This document shows positions 9,105-19,738 of a stretch of 64,000 nucleotides of DNA, piece by piece. Location: assembly GCF_019218885.1 (NCBI RefSeq), contig NZ_JAHUWT010000004.1:310001-374000 (forward strand). The letters run 5' to 3'. The translations under genes were made by a program, and so were the position numbers. Under the pieces are notes generated by a model. The model made no database searches. It saw nothing but the letters and a program-made list of their open reading frames with translations, and was not told where the DNA came from. The stretch comes from Bordetella sp. BOR01 (GTDB taxonomy: Bacteria > Pseudomonadota > Gammaproteobacteria > Burkholderiales > Burkholderiaceae_B). The stretch's first letter is position 1; every line of letters begins with the position of its first letter.

Positions 9105-9668
9105 ATGAACATGCGACGTATGCAGAAACTGTACTGCGCCCTGATCCTGGGCGCAGCGGGCGTGACCGGTGCGACGGTTGCCCAGGCAGCCGGCACGACG
9201 ACGTCCGGCTCCGTCCAGTCCCAGTACGAACTCGACGTCCAGCGGTGCAATACCGGCCAGACCAACCAGGACCGGGCCACTTGCCTGCAGGAAGCCGGCG
9301 CGGCGCGTGAAGAAGCCGCGCGCAAGCGTCTGGATAATGGTCAGTCGGCCAACTACGGCACCAACGCCACGGCGCGTTGCAACAACCTGCCGCAGACCCA
9401 GCGCCAGGATTGCATGCGCCAGATGTCGGCCCCCAGCAGTGTGAAGGGCAGCGTCGAAGGCGGTGGTGTGCTGCGCGAAACCGTGATCCCGGTGCCGGCC
9501 CAGTCTCCCGGCGCCGCGCCGGGCACGATGACGCAGCCCCCAGGCGCCGCGCCGGGCACGACGGTCCCTCCCGCGGTACCGGGCACGGCCGCGCCTGCCC
9601 CCGTGCCGGGGGCGGTGCCGGGCACCCCCATGCCGGGTACGCCCGCCACGCCGGTGCCCGTGCGGTAA
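9105..9668 (+). CDS. Secreted hypothetical protein with two Cys pairs and Pro/Gly-rich tail
   Basis: This 187-residue protein is not assigned to a named family. A signal peptide is clear (MNMRRMQKLY, then CALILGAAGVTGATVAQA, cleavage near 28). The mature part has four cysteines in two spaced pairs: C48-x11-C60 and C92-x10-C103. Both lie in charged helical stretches, which suggests two disulfide-pinned helices. From about 128 to the end it is almost only Pro, Gly, Ala, Thr and Val, in short repeats such as PPGAAPGT and VPGT. A good ribosome site (AGGAGCGG) precedes the ATG. It probably sits in the periplasm or cell envelope; its function is unknown. Confidence 0.8.
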   Translation: MNMRRMQKLYCALILGAAGVTGATVAQAAGTTTSGSVQSQYELDVQRCNTGQTNQDRATCLQEAGAAREEAARKRLDNGQSANYGTNATARCNNLPQTQRQDCMRQMSAPSSVKGSVEGGGVLRETVIPVPAQSPGAAPGTMTQPPGAAPGTTVPPAVPGTAAPAPVPGAVPGTPMPGTPATPVPVR

Positions 9669-9755
9669 GGCGGCAGGGGCAGGGCGGCGGCCGCGGCACC
9701 GCCCGCGGCCGCAATCAGGCAAAATGTCGCCTATTGCCGACTTTCCGCCGTACTC

Positions 9756-12080
<2,325 letters not shown>

Positions 12081-12086
12081 GCGATG

Positions 12087-12123
12087 CGGCGGGGCCTGCC
12101 ACACAAGGTGCCAGGCCCCGCCG
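12087..12123. terminator. Long GC stem-loop between convergent genes
   Basis: The arms CGGCGGGGCCTG and CAGGCCCCGCCG (12 bp, perfect) flank a 13-base loop, between the stops of ldcA (+) and the crotonase gene (-). There is no strong T-run on either side, so it is a terminator-like structure rather than a classic intrinsic terminator. It may serve both strands. Confidence 0.5.
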
Positions 12124-12138
12124 GCGGCTCGACCCGCC

Positions 12139-12933
12139 TTATTCCTGCGCTGGCGGCACCCAGCGCGGCGCGCGCTTTTCCAGGAAGGCCGCGACACCTT
12201 CCTGGCCGTCATCGGTGGCCCGTTGGGCCGCCAGCCGTGCCGCGGTGTCTTCCAGTACCGCGGCATCGATCGGGCGGCCCGACAGGTCGCGGATCAGGCG
12301 CTTCGATTCGGCCAGCGCGTGCGGCGACGCCAGCATGAAACTGCCCAGCAGCGCATTGATATGGGTGTCCAGCTCGTCGGCTTCGCACAGCTCGTGCACC
12401 AGCCCCATGCGCCAGGCCTCTGCCGCATCGAATACTTCGGCGCTCAGGAACCAGCGGCTGGCCGCGCGTGCACCGATGGCGCGCAAGACGTAGGGCGAGA
12501 TCATCGCCGGTATCAGCCCCAGCCGGGTTTCCGTCAAGGCAAAGCGCGCCTCGCGGGCAGCCACTGCAATGTCGCAGGCCGTGACCAGGCCCATGCCGCC
12601 CGCCATGCAGGGGCCATGCACCCGCGCAATGGTGGGTTTGGGGCAGGTATGGATAGTGTGCAGCAGCGTGGTCATGGCAAGGGCGTCGGCGCGGTTGTCG
12701 GCCTCGCTGGCCGTCGCGCTGCGGCGCATGGCGTTGAGGTCGGCACCGGCGCAGAAGGCCTTGCCACGTCCGGCCAGCACAATGGCGCGCACCTCGTTGT
12801 CATCGCCCAGCGTCATGAATGTCTCGGTCAGCTCGGCGATCAGGCGCGCATCCAGTGCGTTGCGCACGTCGGGCCTGGCCAGCCAGACCACGGCGGTCTG
12901 GGGCCCGTACGCAACTTCCAGCGTTTGCAGCAT
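12139..12933 (-). CDS. Enoyl-CoA hydratase, methylglutaconyl-CoA hydratase (LiuC)-like
   Basis: This 264-residue crotonase has both oxyanion-hole segments (AFCAGADL around 60-66, and MAGGMGLVTACD) and the catalytic glutamate in FALTETRLGLIP (E135). The run RLGLIPAMISPYVLRAIG followed by FLSAEVFDAAEAWRMGLVHE is what one sees in 3-methylglutaconyl-CoA hydratases of leucine and acyclic-terpene breakdown; I recognise that pattern, but substrate specificity is inference. It lies 30 bp behind dctM on the same strand, so it is probably the last gene of the TRAP operon. That hints at a short branched or dicarboxylic acid as the transported compound. Confidence 0.8.
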   Translation of the reverse strand: MLQTLEVAYGPQTAVVWLARPDVRNALDARLIAELTETFMTLGDDNEVRAIVLAGRGKAFCAGADLNAMRRSATASEADNRADALAMTTLLHTIHTCPKPTIARVHGPCMAGGMGLVTACDIAVAAREARFALTETRLGLIPAMISPYVLRAIGARAASRWFLSAEVFDAAEAWRMGLVHELCEADELDTHINALLGSFMLASPHALAESKRLIRDLSGRPIDAAVLEDTAARLAAQRATDDGQEGVAAFLEKRAPRWVPPAQE

Positions 12934-12963
12934 ATGCGGGTTTCCTTCAATAGCGGATGAGTG

Positions 12964-14880
12964 TCAACGGTACAAGGCGGTGGGCAGCCACAGGCCGATT
13001 CCCGGAAACATGTACAGCAGGAAAATGGCCAGCACCTGGATGCCCATGAAGGGCATCATGCCCAGGAAAATCTGGTTCAGCGTCACGTGCGGCGGTGAAA
13101 TTCCCTTTAGATAGAAGGCCGACATGGCCACCGGTGGCGACAGGAAGGCCGTCTGCAGGTTCAGGGCCACCAGCAGGCCGAAGAACAAGGGGTCGATATC
13201 GAAGGTGATCAGCAGCGGCACGAAGATCGGCATGAAAATCACGATGATCTCGGTCCATTCCAGCGGCCAGCCCAGCAGGAAGATGATGGCCTGCGCCAGC
13301 AGCATGAACTGGATCTGCGTCAACCCCATCGACAGCACCCACTCTTCAATGATGCGCTGGCCGCCCAGCAGCGCGAACGCAGCCGAGAAAATCGACGACC
13401 CGACAAACAGCCAGCACACCATGGCGCTGGTCTTGGCCGTGAGGAAGACCGATTCTTTCAGCACGGGCATGTTCAGGCGCCGGTACGCCAGCGCCAGCAG
13501 TGCGCCGCCCATGGCGCCCATGGCCGCCGCCTCGCTGGGCGTGGCCAGCCCGAACGTGATCGAGCCCAGCACGGCAGCGATCATCATCGCCAATGGAAAG
13601 AACGAGCCCATCAGCATCTTGAAGATTTCCAGGCGGGCCCAGGTCAGCATGGCGTAGAAGACCGCCAGTATGGCCAGGCAGATGCCGAAGAAGATCCAGT
13701 AGCCAGCGGGCGCGGGCACGTGCGTGAGCCCCGGTTCGGATGCAGGCGCGGCCGGCGGTGCGGCGGCGGACTCGGCCGGTGCACCAGGCGGCTCAGCCAG
13801 GCCGCCATCGGCCGGCGGCTCGGCCAGACCGTCTTCCATGGGTGGTTCGGCCAACCCGCCGCTGTAGTCGTTGCCGCCGCCCAGGCGCAGTTCATCTGGA
13901 ATTTCATACACCACCGGCGGCTGGGTCACCAGGTGGTAGACCGATCCGGTCAGCAGCGCAAAGGCCATCAGCGGCGCCAAGGCCAGCAACATATTGCGCG
14001 ACAGGAAACTCATCGATATCGCACTGTTGCGGCGCCCCTTGAACATGGCGGCCAGCATGCCGGTCATGGCATGGGTATAGCCCTGTCTGGACAGGGCGTC
14101 GGCGCCGGCCGGCAGGGCGATGCGCCGTTCCTCGGCCGTCAGTGGCGGTGCCATGTCCGGCCGCAGCTTGGCCACCAGCATCACATACAGCACGTACAGG
14201 CCCGCCAGCATCAGGCCGGGAAAGAATGCGCCGGCATAGAGCTGCACCACCGATACGCCCGTGGTAGCGCCGTACACGATCAGCATGACCGAAGGCGGCA
14301 GCAAGATGCCCAGGCAGCCGCCCGCGGTAATGGAGCCCGCCGTCAGGCGCACGCTGTAGCCGGCCTTCAGCATGGCCGGCATGGCCAGCAACCCCATCAG
14401 CGTGACCACCGCGCCGACGATACCGGTGGCCGTGGCGAAGATGGCGCAAGTCGCCAGCGTGGCCACGGCCAATGCGCCCGGCAACCGCGCCAGCGCCAGG
14501 TGCATCGAGCGGAACAGTTTCTCGATCAGGTTGGCGCGCTCGACCAGGTAGCCCATGAATACGAACAGCGGTACGGAGATCAGCGCATCGTTGGTCATGG
14601 TGGCGTAGGTACGCTGCACCATCAGGTCCAGTGTCTGCCTGACCGAATGCTGTATGTCGGGTACCTGCAGGTAATAGGCCAGGAAAGTGAATATCACTCC
14701 CATGCCCATCAGCGTGAACGCGGTGGGAAAGCCCAGCATGATGGCCACCACGATCAGCGCCAGCATCAGCAGCCCCAGGTGGCCGGTGGTGATGTCGTGC
14801 CAGGGCGTCAGGAAGCCTATCATCGCCACTACGATGCCGATGCAGCTCAGGCCAAACCACAGTGCCTTGTGGATCTTCAT
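12964..14880 (-). CDS. dctM: TRAP transporter large permease (DctM-like) with an extended loop
   Basis: This 638-residue inner-membrane subunit of a tripartite ATP-independent transporter has the DctM core, about 10-12 helices with FPTAFTLMGMGV, GILLPPSVMLIVYG and FGLATPSEAAAMGAMGG. It is longer than the usual 425-residue form. Residues about 322-390, between two helices, form a Pro/Ala/Glu-rich loop containing three copies of GLAEPP spaced nine residues apart (342-365). The start overlaps dctQ by four bases (ATGA on the minus strand). It is driven by an ion gradient and works with DctQ and DctP. Confidence 0.92.
   Translation of the reverse strand: MKIHKALWFGLSCIGIVVAMIGFLTPWHDITTGHLGLLMLALIVVAIMLGFPTAFTLMGMGVIFTFLAYYLQVPDIQHSVRQTLDLMVQRTYATMTNDALISVPLFVFMGYLVERANLIEKLFRSMHLALARLPGALAVATLATCAIFATATGIVGAVVTLMGLLAMPAMLKAGYSVRLTAGSITAGGCLGILLPPSVMLIVYGATTGVSVVQLYAGAFFPGLMLAGLYVLYVMLVAKLRPDMAPPLTAEERRIALPAGADALSRQGYTHAMTGMLAAMFKGRRNSAISMSFLSRNMLLALAPLMAFALLTGSVYHLVTQPPVVYEIPDELRLGGGNDYSGGLAEPPMEDGLAEPPADGGLAEPPGAPAESAAAPPAAPASEPGLTHVPAPAGYWIFFGICLAILAVFYAMLTWARLEIFKMLMGSFFPLAMMIAAVLGSITFGLATPSEAAAMGAMGGALLALAYRRLNMPVLKESVFLTAKTSAMVCWLFVGSSIFSAAFALLGGQRIIEEWVLSMGLTQIQFMLLAQAIIFLLGWPLEWTEIIVIFMPIFVPLLITFDIDPLFFGLLVALNLQTAFLSPPVAMSAFYLKGISPPHVTLNQIFLGMMPFMGIQVLAIFLLYMFPGIGLWLPTALYR
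13786..13857 (-). repeat. Three GLAEPP repeats coded within dctM
   Basis: Three in-frame copies of a GLAEPP hexapeptide occur at residues 342-347, 351-356 and 360-365, separated by three variable residues (MED, ADG), giving a 27-base period. They sit in the non-membrane loop of the permease. Confidence 0.8.
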
Positions 14881-15500
14881 TTGGCCTTCTCCTCATCGAT
14901 GACATAACGGTCGAGTTTGGCGATGTCTTCGTCTTTGACGTGCACCATCTCCTTGAGCTTGTCGACGTCGACTTCCTCGACGTCCTCGGCGCGCGAGGGC
15001 CAGGCACCGTTGCGCAGGCATAGCGCGCAGCGTGCGATCTCGGCCAGGCCCTGCAACAGCAAGAACGCGCCGGCGATGGGAATGAAGGACTTGAATGGAT
15101 AGATAGGGGGGCCGTCGGCCATCAGCGACGAATGCTCGCGGATGGCGATCGATTCGCCCGCGTAATACCAGCCGGCCCATACCATGGCCACGACACCGGG
15201 AATGAAGAAGGCAATGTACAGAACGATGTCCAGTCCCGCCTGCACCCGCGGCGGCAGGAAGCCGTACAGGATGTCGCCGCGCACGTGGCCGTTCTTGGCC
15301 AGCGTGTATGCGCCAGCCATCATGAACAGAATGCCGTAATACATCAGTTGCAGGTCGAAGGCCCAGGCGCTGGGCGTATTGAACAAATACCGGGCCGTGA
15401 CTTCCCAACATATGTGCACGGTCAGTACTACGATGAGCCAGGCGAAAGCCTGGCCCACGAAGGTGGACAGGCGGTCCACCATGCGTATCAGCTTGAGCAT
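14877..15500 (-). CDS. dctQ: TRAP transporter small permease (DctQ-like)
   Basis: This 207-residue small membrane subunit has four helices, for example FAWLIVVLTVHICWEVTARY and LMYYGILFMMAGAYTLAKNGHVRGD, the latter being the family hallmark. A charged C-terminal tail rich in Glu, Asp and Lys (EDVEEVDVDKLKEMV, then IDEEKAK) extends about 45 residues beyond the last helix. The gene overlaps dctM and lies 124 bp after dctP, with a long stem-loop in that gap. It bridges the binding protein and the large permease. Confidence 0.92.
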   Translation of the reverse strand: MLKLIRMVDRLSTFVGQAFAWLIVVLTVHICWEVTARYLFNTPSAWAFDLQLMYYGILFMMAGAYTLAKNGHVRGDILYGFLPPRVQAGLDIVLYIAFFIPGVVAMVWAGWYYAGESIAIREHSSLMADGPPIYPFKSFIPIAGAFLLLQGLAEIARCALCLRNGAWPSRAEDVEEVDVDKLKEMVHVKDEDIAKLDRYVIDEEKAK

Positions 15501-15542
15501 CGGGCGCGATCCAGGTCAGGGAGCGGGGCGGCGGCAAAGACA

Positions 15543-15591
15543 CACCCGCCCGCGGCGCCGGGAGTGGAATCCGGCGCCGGGCAGGCGGGTG
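15543..15591 (-). other. Intercistronic stem-loop between dctP and dctQ
   Basis: The outer arms CACCCGCC/GGCGGGTG (8 bp) and inner arms CGGCGCCGG/CCGGCGCCG (9 bp), separated by a small internal loop, flank a nine-base apex. It lies 34 bases past the dctP stop. Such hairpins behind a binding-protein gene commonly stabilise the upstream message or stop part of the transcripts, giving more binding protein than permease; that role is inferred. Confidence 0.6.
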
Positions 15592-15624
15592 CGGTGCCGC
15601 GGCAGTACATCAGCCGACGGCCGG

Positions 15625-16749
15625 TCAGGCCGCAGGCTTACGCGCGAAGTAGTGGTTGAACGCCATCCGGAAGTTGACGGACGTGTCGTTATGCCAGCGT
15701 CCTGCCCGCTGGGCGAAGGCACGTTGCGAGTCCAGCACCTTCTTGAACAGCGGGTTTTCGGCCGAGCGCTTCTCGATCATTTCGTCCCAGATCTTGAGCT
15801 GCTGCTGCAAGACGGCATCGGGCGTCTTGTAGAACTTGACGTTGTGATCCTTCTGCAGCTTGATGTAGTCGGCCGAATAGCGGTCGGCCGCTTTCCACGA
15901 CATGTCGGCGCTGGCAGCCTGCGCGGCATAGGCCAGCACGTGTTTCAAGTGCTTGGGCAGGGCTTCGTACTTGTTCTTGTTGAACAGGATCTCGAATTGC
16001 TCGGCGCTCTGGTGAAAGCTCTGCAACATGCAGATCTTCGATACATCCTGGAAACCCAGGGACAGGTCGGACGAGGCGTTGTTGAATTCGGCGCCGTCGA
16101 GCAGGCCGCGGTCCAGGGCCGGCACGATCTCACCGCCGGGCAGGGCGTTGACTGCGGCGCCCATTGCCGAATACATATCGATGGCCAGGCCCACGGTGCG
16201 GAACTTCAGGCCCTTGACGTCTTCGGCCTTGGTGACCGGCTTCTTGAACCAGCCGAACGGCTGGGTCGGCATGGGGCCATACATCATCGATACGACGTTG
16301 ACCCCCATTGCCTTCTGGATCTCGGTCAGCAGATCCTTGCCGCCGCCATATTCGTGCCAGGCCAGCAGCATGTTGGCATCCATGCCGAACGAGGGGCCCG
16401 ACCCCCACAGGGCCACGGCGGTGTTCTTGCCGTACCAGTACGCCACCACGCCATGGCCGCCGTCCAGGGTGCCGGCGGAAACGGCGTCGAGCAGGTCGAA
16501 GGCCTTGACCACTGCGCCGGCGGGCAGCACTTCGATCTTCAATTGGCCCTCGGCCATGTCATTGACCTTGCGGGCGTAGTCCTGCGCGAACTCGTGGAAG
16601 ATATCGTTGGCGGGCCAGGTGCTCTGGAAACGCAGGGAAATGGGCGAGCCCTGGGCACGGGTAATGGCGGGGAACCCCAACGCCGCGGTGCCTGCGACGG
16701 AAGTGGCACCGGCGATGAAGCGGCGACGGGAGGATGTAGCGTGTTGCAT
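15625..16749 (-). CDS. dctP: TRAP transporter substrate-binding protein (DctP-like)
   Basis: This 374-residue periplasmic receptor is started at ATG 16749, which has a GGAG ribosome site (CCGGAGACAAC) and yields a clean leader; the longer upstream reading is not leader-like. The leader has a twin-arginine pattern (SRRRFI, residues 7-12) before a hydrophobic stretch ending ITRAQG, so export may use Tat. The mature protein shows DctP-family runs such as FRTVGLAIDMYSAMGAAVNALPGGEI, here the ligand-site region. The length fits the subgroup annotated for mannitol or chloroaromatic acids, but the ligand is unknown. It is the first gene of the operon. Confidence 0.92.
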   Translation of the reverse strand: MQHATSSRRRFIAGATSVAGTAALGFPAITRAQGSPISLRFQSTWPANDIFHEFAQDYARKVNDMAEGQLKIEVLPAGAVVKAFDLLDAVSAGTLDGGHGVVAYWYGKNTAVALWGSGPSFGMDANMLLAWHEYGGGKDLLTEIQKAMGVNVVSMMYGPMPTQPFGWFKKPVTKAEDVKGLKFRTVGLAIDMYSAMGAAVNALPGGEIVPALDRGLLDGAEFNNASSDLSLGFQDVSKICMLQSFHQSAEQFEILFNKNKYEALPKHLKHVLAYAAQAASADMSWKAADRYSADYIKLQKDHNVKFYKTPDAVLQQQLKIWDEMIEKRSAENPLFKKVLDSQRAFAQRAGRWHNDTSVNFRMAFNHYFARKPAA

Positions 16750-16906
16750 GGCTTGTTGTCTCCGGAGTGGACTGCATGAACCAGCTTGTTTTGAACAGCT
16801 TGTTATGGACAGCTTGAGAGTGCAGCAAGAACAAAGCGCAATGCATGAAGCGAGGCGGCCGGCCCGTTGAAAGGGCGTGGTATACCAAATGAAAGGCCGC
16901 ATCAGG

Positions 16907-16935
16907 ATTAAACCGTGCTGAACGGGTCCTGACAA
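16907..16935 (-). promoter_or_regulatory. Sigma-70-type promoter of the TRAP operon
   Basis: Read on the minus strand: -35 TTGTCA (16930-16935), a 17-base spacer, -10 TTTAAT (16907-16912). Each hexamer has one mismatch to consensus. It lies about 160 bases ahead of dctP, leaving a long leader. Confidence 0.6.
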
Positions 16936-16940
16936 TTGTC
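16931..16940. promoter_or_regulatory. Palindrome GACAATTGTC overlapping the -35 box
   Basis: A perfect 10-base palindrome covers most of the dctP -35 hexamer. This is the right position for a repressor operator. No regulator gene lies beside it, so the binding protein is unknown. Confidence 0.4.
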
Positions 16941-17136
16941 TGACGCTCGGGAATAACCCCTATTGGTGTGCAGGCTGCAAGGCTGTTTGCGTACTCATCC
17001 GGCCCCACGCCACCACGCTTGGCCATTGGCGCGATTGCCCGCCTTCGCCCGGCGCGCCACCTCCGAAGCGCATCCTTGCTACACTACCCGGTTTAGCCCT
17101 CGCGTCTGCGGGCGCCTTGCCTTTCATACAAAATCC

Positions 17137-18741
17137 GTGATTTCTACCGCCAATCTCACTATCCAGTTCGGCCCCAAACCCCTTTTCGAGAACGTCAGCG
17201 TCAAGTTCGGGGAGGGCAACCGATATGGTCTGATCGGGGCCAACGGCTCGGGCAAGTCGACTTTCATGAAGATCATCGGCGGCGACCTCGAATCGTCCGC
17301 CGGCAATGTCTCGCTCGAGCCCGGGGTGCGGCTGGGCAAGCTGCGCCAGGACCAGTTCGCCTTCGAAGACCTGCGCGTGCTTGATGTCGTGATGATGGGC
17401 CACACCGAAATGTGGGCCGCCATGACCGAGCGCGATGCCATCTACGCCAGCGCCGAGGCCACCGAAGACGACTACATGCGCGCGGCCGAGCTCGAGGCGA
17501 AGTTCGCCGAATACGACGGCTACACCGCCGAAGCCCGCGCCGGCGAACTGCTGCTGGGCCTGGAATTCGGTGTCGACCAGCACCAGTTGCCCATGCGCGA
17601 AATCGCGCCGGGCTGGAAACTGCGCGTGCTGCTGGCCCAGGCGCTGTTCTCGAACCCCGACGTGCTGCTGCTGGACGAACCCACCAACAACCTCGACATC
17701 AATACCATCCGCTGGCTCGAGACGGTGCTCAATGGCTACCAGAGCACCATGATCATCATCAGCCACGATCGCCATTTCCTGAACCAGGTCTGCTCCCACA
17801 TGGCCGACCTGGACTACGGCGAGATCCGTATTTATCCCGGCAACTACGACGACTACATGCTGGCCTCGACCCAGGCGCGCGAACGCCTGGTGTCCAACAA
17901 TGCCAAGGCCAAGGAACGCGTGGCCGAACTGCAGGACTTCGTGCGCCGCTTCTCTGCCAACAAGTCCAAGTCGCGCCAGGCCACCTCGCGGCTGAAGCAG
18001 ATCGACCGCATCAAGGCCGAGCAGGTGGTGGTCAAGCCCTCGTCGCGGCAGAATCCGTATATCCGCTTCGAACAGAACAAGGTCATGCACCGCCTGGCGG
18101 CCACGATCGAAGGGCTGTCCAAGTCGTACGATGCGCCGGTCATCCGCGATTTCTCGGCCATGATCGACGCAGGCGAGAAAATCGCCATCATCGGCGCCAA
18201 CGGCGTGGGCAAGACCACGCTGCTGCGGATGCTGGCGGGCGACCTGGCGGCCGATTCCGGCGCGATCAGGTGGTCCGACAACGCCGATCTGGGCTACATG
18301 GCCCAGGATGTGTCCGAACAATTCCAGCATACGGATATCAATTTGTTCGACTGGATGGGCGAATACCGCCAGCCCGGCGATGACGACCAGTCCATCCGTT
18401 CGGTGCTGGGCCGCCTGCTGTTCTCGGCCGACGACCTGCCCAAGGCGCCCAAGGTGTTGTCCGGCGGCGAAAAGAACCGCATGACCTTCGGGCGGTTGAT
18501 GTTGGGCCGGCACAACGTCATGTTGCTCGACGAGCCCACCAACCACCTGGACATGGAATCGATCGAATCGCTGCAGTTCGCGCTGGAAAAGTACCAGGGC
18601 ACGCTGATCTTCGTGTCGCACGACCGCGAATTCGTGTCCGGCCTGGCAACGCGCGTGATCGAGATCCTGGCCGACGGGCAAATCATCGACTACCGCGGCG
18701 GCTACGAAGATTACCTGGCCTCGCGGGGTATCGAGGCCTGA
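17137..18741 (+). CDS. ybiT: ABC-F family ATPase YbiT
   Basis: This 534-residue soluble protein has two ABC ATPase domains and no membrane part; it is an ABC-F factor expected to act on ribosomes. It starts at GTG 17137, aligning with the usual N-terminus ([20 protein letters not shown]). Walker A sites are GANGSGKST (34-42) and GANGVGKTT in the second half. Signatures are present, and the second Walker B region reads [21 protein letters not shown], with the linker [15 protein letters not shown] between domains. The length and the whole sequence resemble E. coli YbiT closely. It is single, with its own hairpin downstream. Confidence 0.93.
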   Translation: MISTANLTIQFGPKPLFENVSVKFGEGNRYGLIGANGSGKSTFMKIIGGDLESSAGNVSLEPGVRLGKLRQDQFAFEDLRVLDVVMMGHTEMWAAMTERDAIYASAEATEDDYMRAAELEAKFAEYDGYTAEARAGELLLGLEFGVDQHQLPMREIAPGWKLRVLLAQALFSNPDVLLLDEPTNNLDINTIRWLETVLNGYQSTMIIISHDRHFLNQVCSHMADLDYGEIRIYPGNYDDYMLASTQARERLVSNNAKAKERVAELQDFVRRFSANKSKSRQATSRLKQIDRIKAEQVVVKPSSRQNPYIRFEQNKVMHRLAATIEGLSKSYDAPVIRDFSAMIDAGEKIAIIGANGVGKTTLLRMLAGDLAADSGAIRWSDNADLGYMAQDVSEQFQHTDINLFDWMGEYRQPGDDDQSIRSVLGRLLFSADDLPKAPKVLSGGEKNRMTFGRLMLGRHNVMLLDEPTNHLDMESIESLQFALEKYQGTLIFVSHDREFVSGLATRVIEILADGQIIDYRGGYEDYLASRGIEA

Positions 18742-18751
18742 CGGCGGGCAG

Positions 18752-18772
18752 GGCCAGGGGGCGCACCTGGCC
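18752..18772 (+). terminator. Stem-loop after ybiT
   Basis: The arms GGCCAGG and CCTGGCC (7 bp) flank a seven-base loop ten bases past the ybiT stop, followed by a short T-rich stretch (GGCATTTCTAT). It is a plausible but weak intrinsic terminator. Confidence 0.5.
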
Positions 18773-18820
18773 GGCATTTCTATATAACCAAAACTTCTTA
18801 ATGAATTATAAAAATATCGT

Positions 18821-18848
18821 TTGGGTTCATATAACAGGTTGTTAGATT
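18821..18848 (+). promoter_or_regulatory. Candidate promoter of the ABC importer operon
   Basis: A -35 TTGGGT (18821-18826), a 16-base spacer and a -10 TAGATT (18843-18848) lie in a strikingly AT-rich island (18780-18850). Just upstream is TTCTTAATGAA, an inverted half-site pattern of the kind bound by LysR regulators such as CysB; that link is speculative. Confidence 0.45.
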
Positions 18849-18891
18849 AGGGCTTGTCTATTTCCACGCTACCCGCGCGCGAGCCCGCCTT

Positions 18892-19650
18892 ATGAACCTT
18901 ACTTTCGATCACGTCCACAAGAACTTCGGTGCGCTGCAGGTCGTGGACGGGTTCTCCAGTGAATTCAAGACCGGCGAGCTGGTCGCCCTGGTGGGCCCGT
19001 CGGGCTGCGGCAAGTCGACGCTGTTGCACATGGCGGCAGGCCTGGAGTCGCCCAGCCAGGGCCAGGTGCTGGCCGACGGCACGCCGGTGGCCGGACCGCA
19101 TCCCAGCCGCACGCTGGTATTCCAGGAACACGCCCTGTACCCATGGCTGACGCTGCGCGACAACGTGTCGCTGGCACTGGAATTCCAGAACGTGCCCAAG
19201 GCCGAAGCACGCCAGAAAGCCATGGCGTGGCTGGACCGCGTGGGCCTGGTCGGCTTCGAGCACTATTTCCCGCAGCAAGTATCGGGCGGCATGCGCCAGC
19301 GCGCCGCGCTGGCCCGGGCCTTCATCGCCCAGCCCAAGACCATGCTGATGGACGAACCCTTCGGCGCGCTGGACGCACTGACCCGCCTTAGCCTGCAAGA
19401 CGTGCTGCGCCAGTTGATCCAGCAGGAAAAACCGTCGGTGCTGTTGGTGACCCACGATGTCGACGAGGCCCTGTTTCTGGCTGACCGCATCGTGGTCTTC
19501 AGCCCGCGCCCGGCACGCGTGCTGCGCGAATTCAATCTCATGCATCGCCGCAAGACCCATGACCTGGCCGATCTAGCCGGCGAAAAACGCGAAATTCTCA
19601 GTCTGCTGGGCATCCAGGTCGCCGACGGCGACGTGGCGCTGGCCGCCTGA
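18892..19650 (+). CDS. ABC transporter ATP-binding protein, SsuB/TauB/NrtD type
   Basis: This 252-residue cytoplasmic ATPase has Walker A GPSGCGKST (35-43), the Q-loop in LVFQEHALYPWL, signature VSGGMRQRAALARAF, Walker B MLMDEPFGALD and the switch His in LLVTHDVDEAL. These segments are those of the taurine/sulfonate/nitrate importer ATPases. It is followed by a binding-protein gene (88-base gap) and a permease gene on the same strand, completing an importer. The substrate (sulfonate, nitrate or another small anion or amine) is not determinable from the sequence. Confidence 0.9.
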   Translation: MNLTFDHVHKNFGALQVVDGFSSEFKTGELVALVGPSGCGKSTLLHMAAGLESPSQGQVLADGTPVAGPHPSRTLVFQEHALYPWLTLRDNVSLALEFQNVPKAEARQKAMAWLDRVGLVGFEHYFPQQVSGGMRQRAALARAFIAQPKTMLMDEPFGALDALTRLSLQDVLRQLIQQEKPSVLLVTHDVDEALFLADRIVVFSPRPARVLREFNLMHRRKTHDLADLAGEKREILSLLGIQVADGDVALAA

Positions 19651-19738
19651 TCGCTGGCGGCATAGGCGCCGGGGCCAGGCCCAGGTGTAGCGGCCGAATC
19701 CATACCCATACCTATATATCCACGCACTGGAGCACACT

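Larger units (their letters stand above)
16750..17136. other. Divergent intergenic region dctP / ybiT
   Basis: This is 387 bases without a gene. It holds the dctP promoter and a palindrome near 16930-16940 (listed separately). The ybiT side has no strong promoter match; a TACACT hexamer near 17080 is a weak -10 candidate. The short frames in this stretch are Arg/Cys-rich and not gene-like. Confidence 0.6.
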
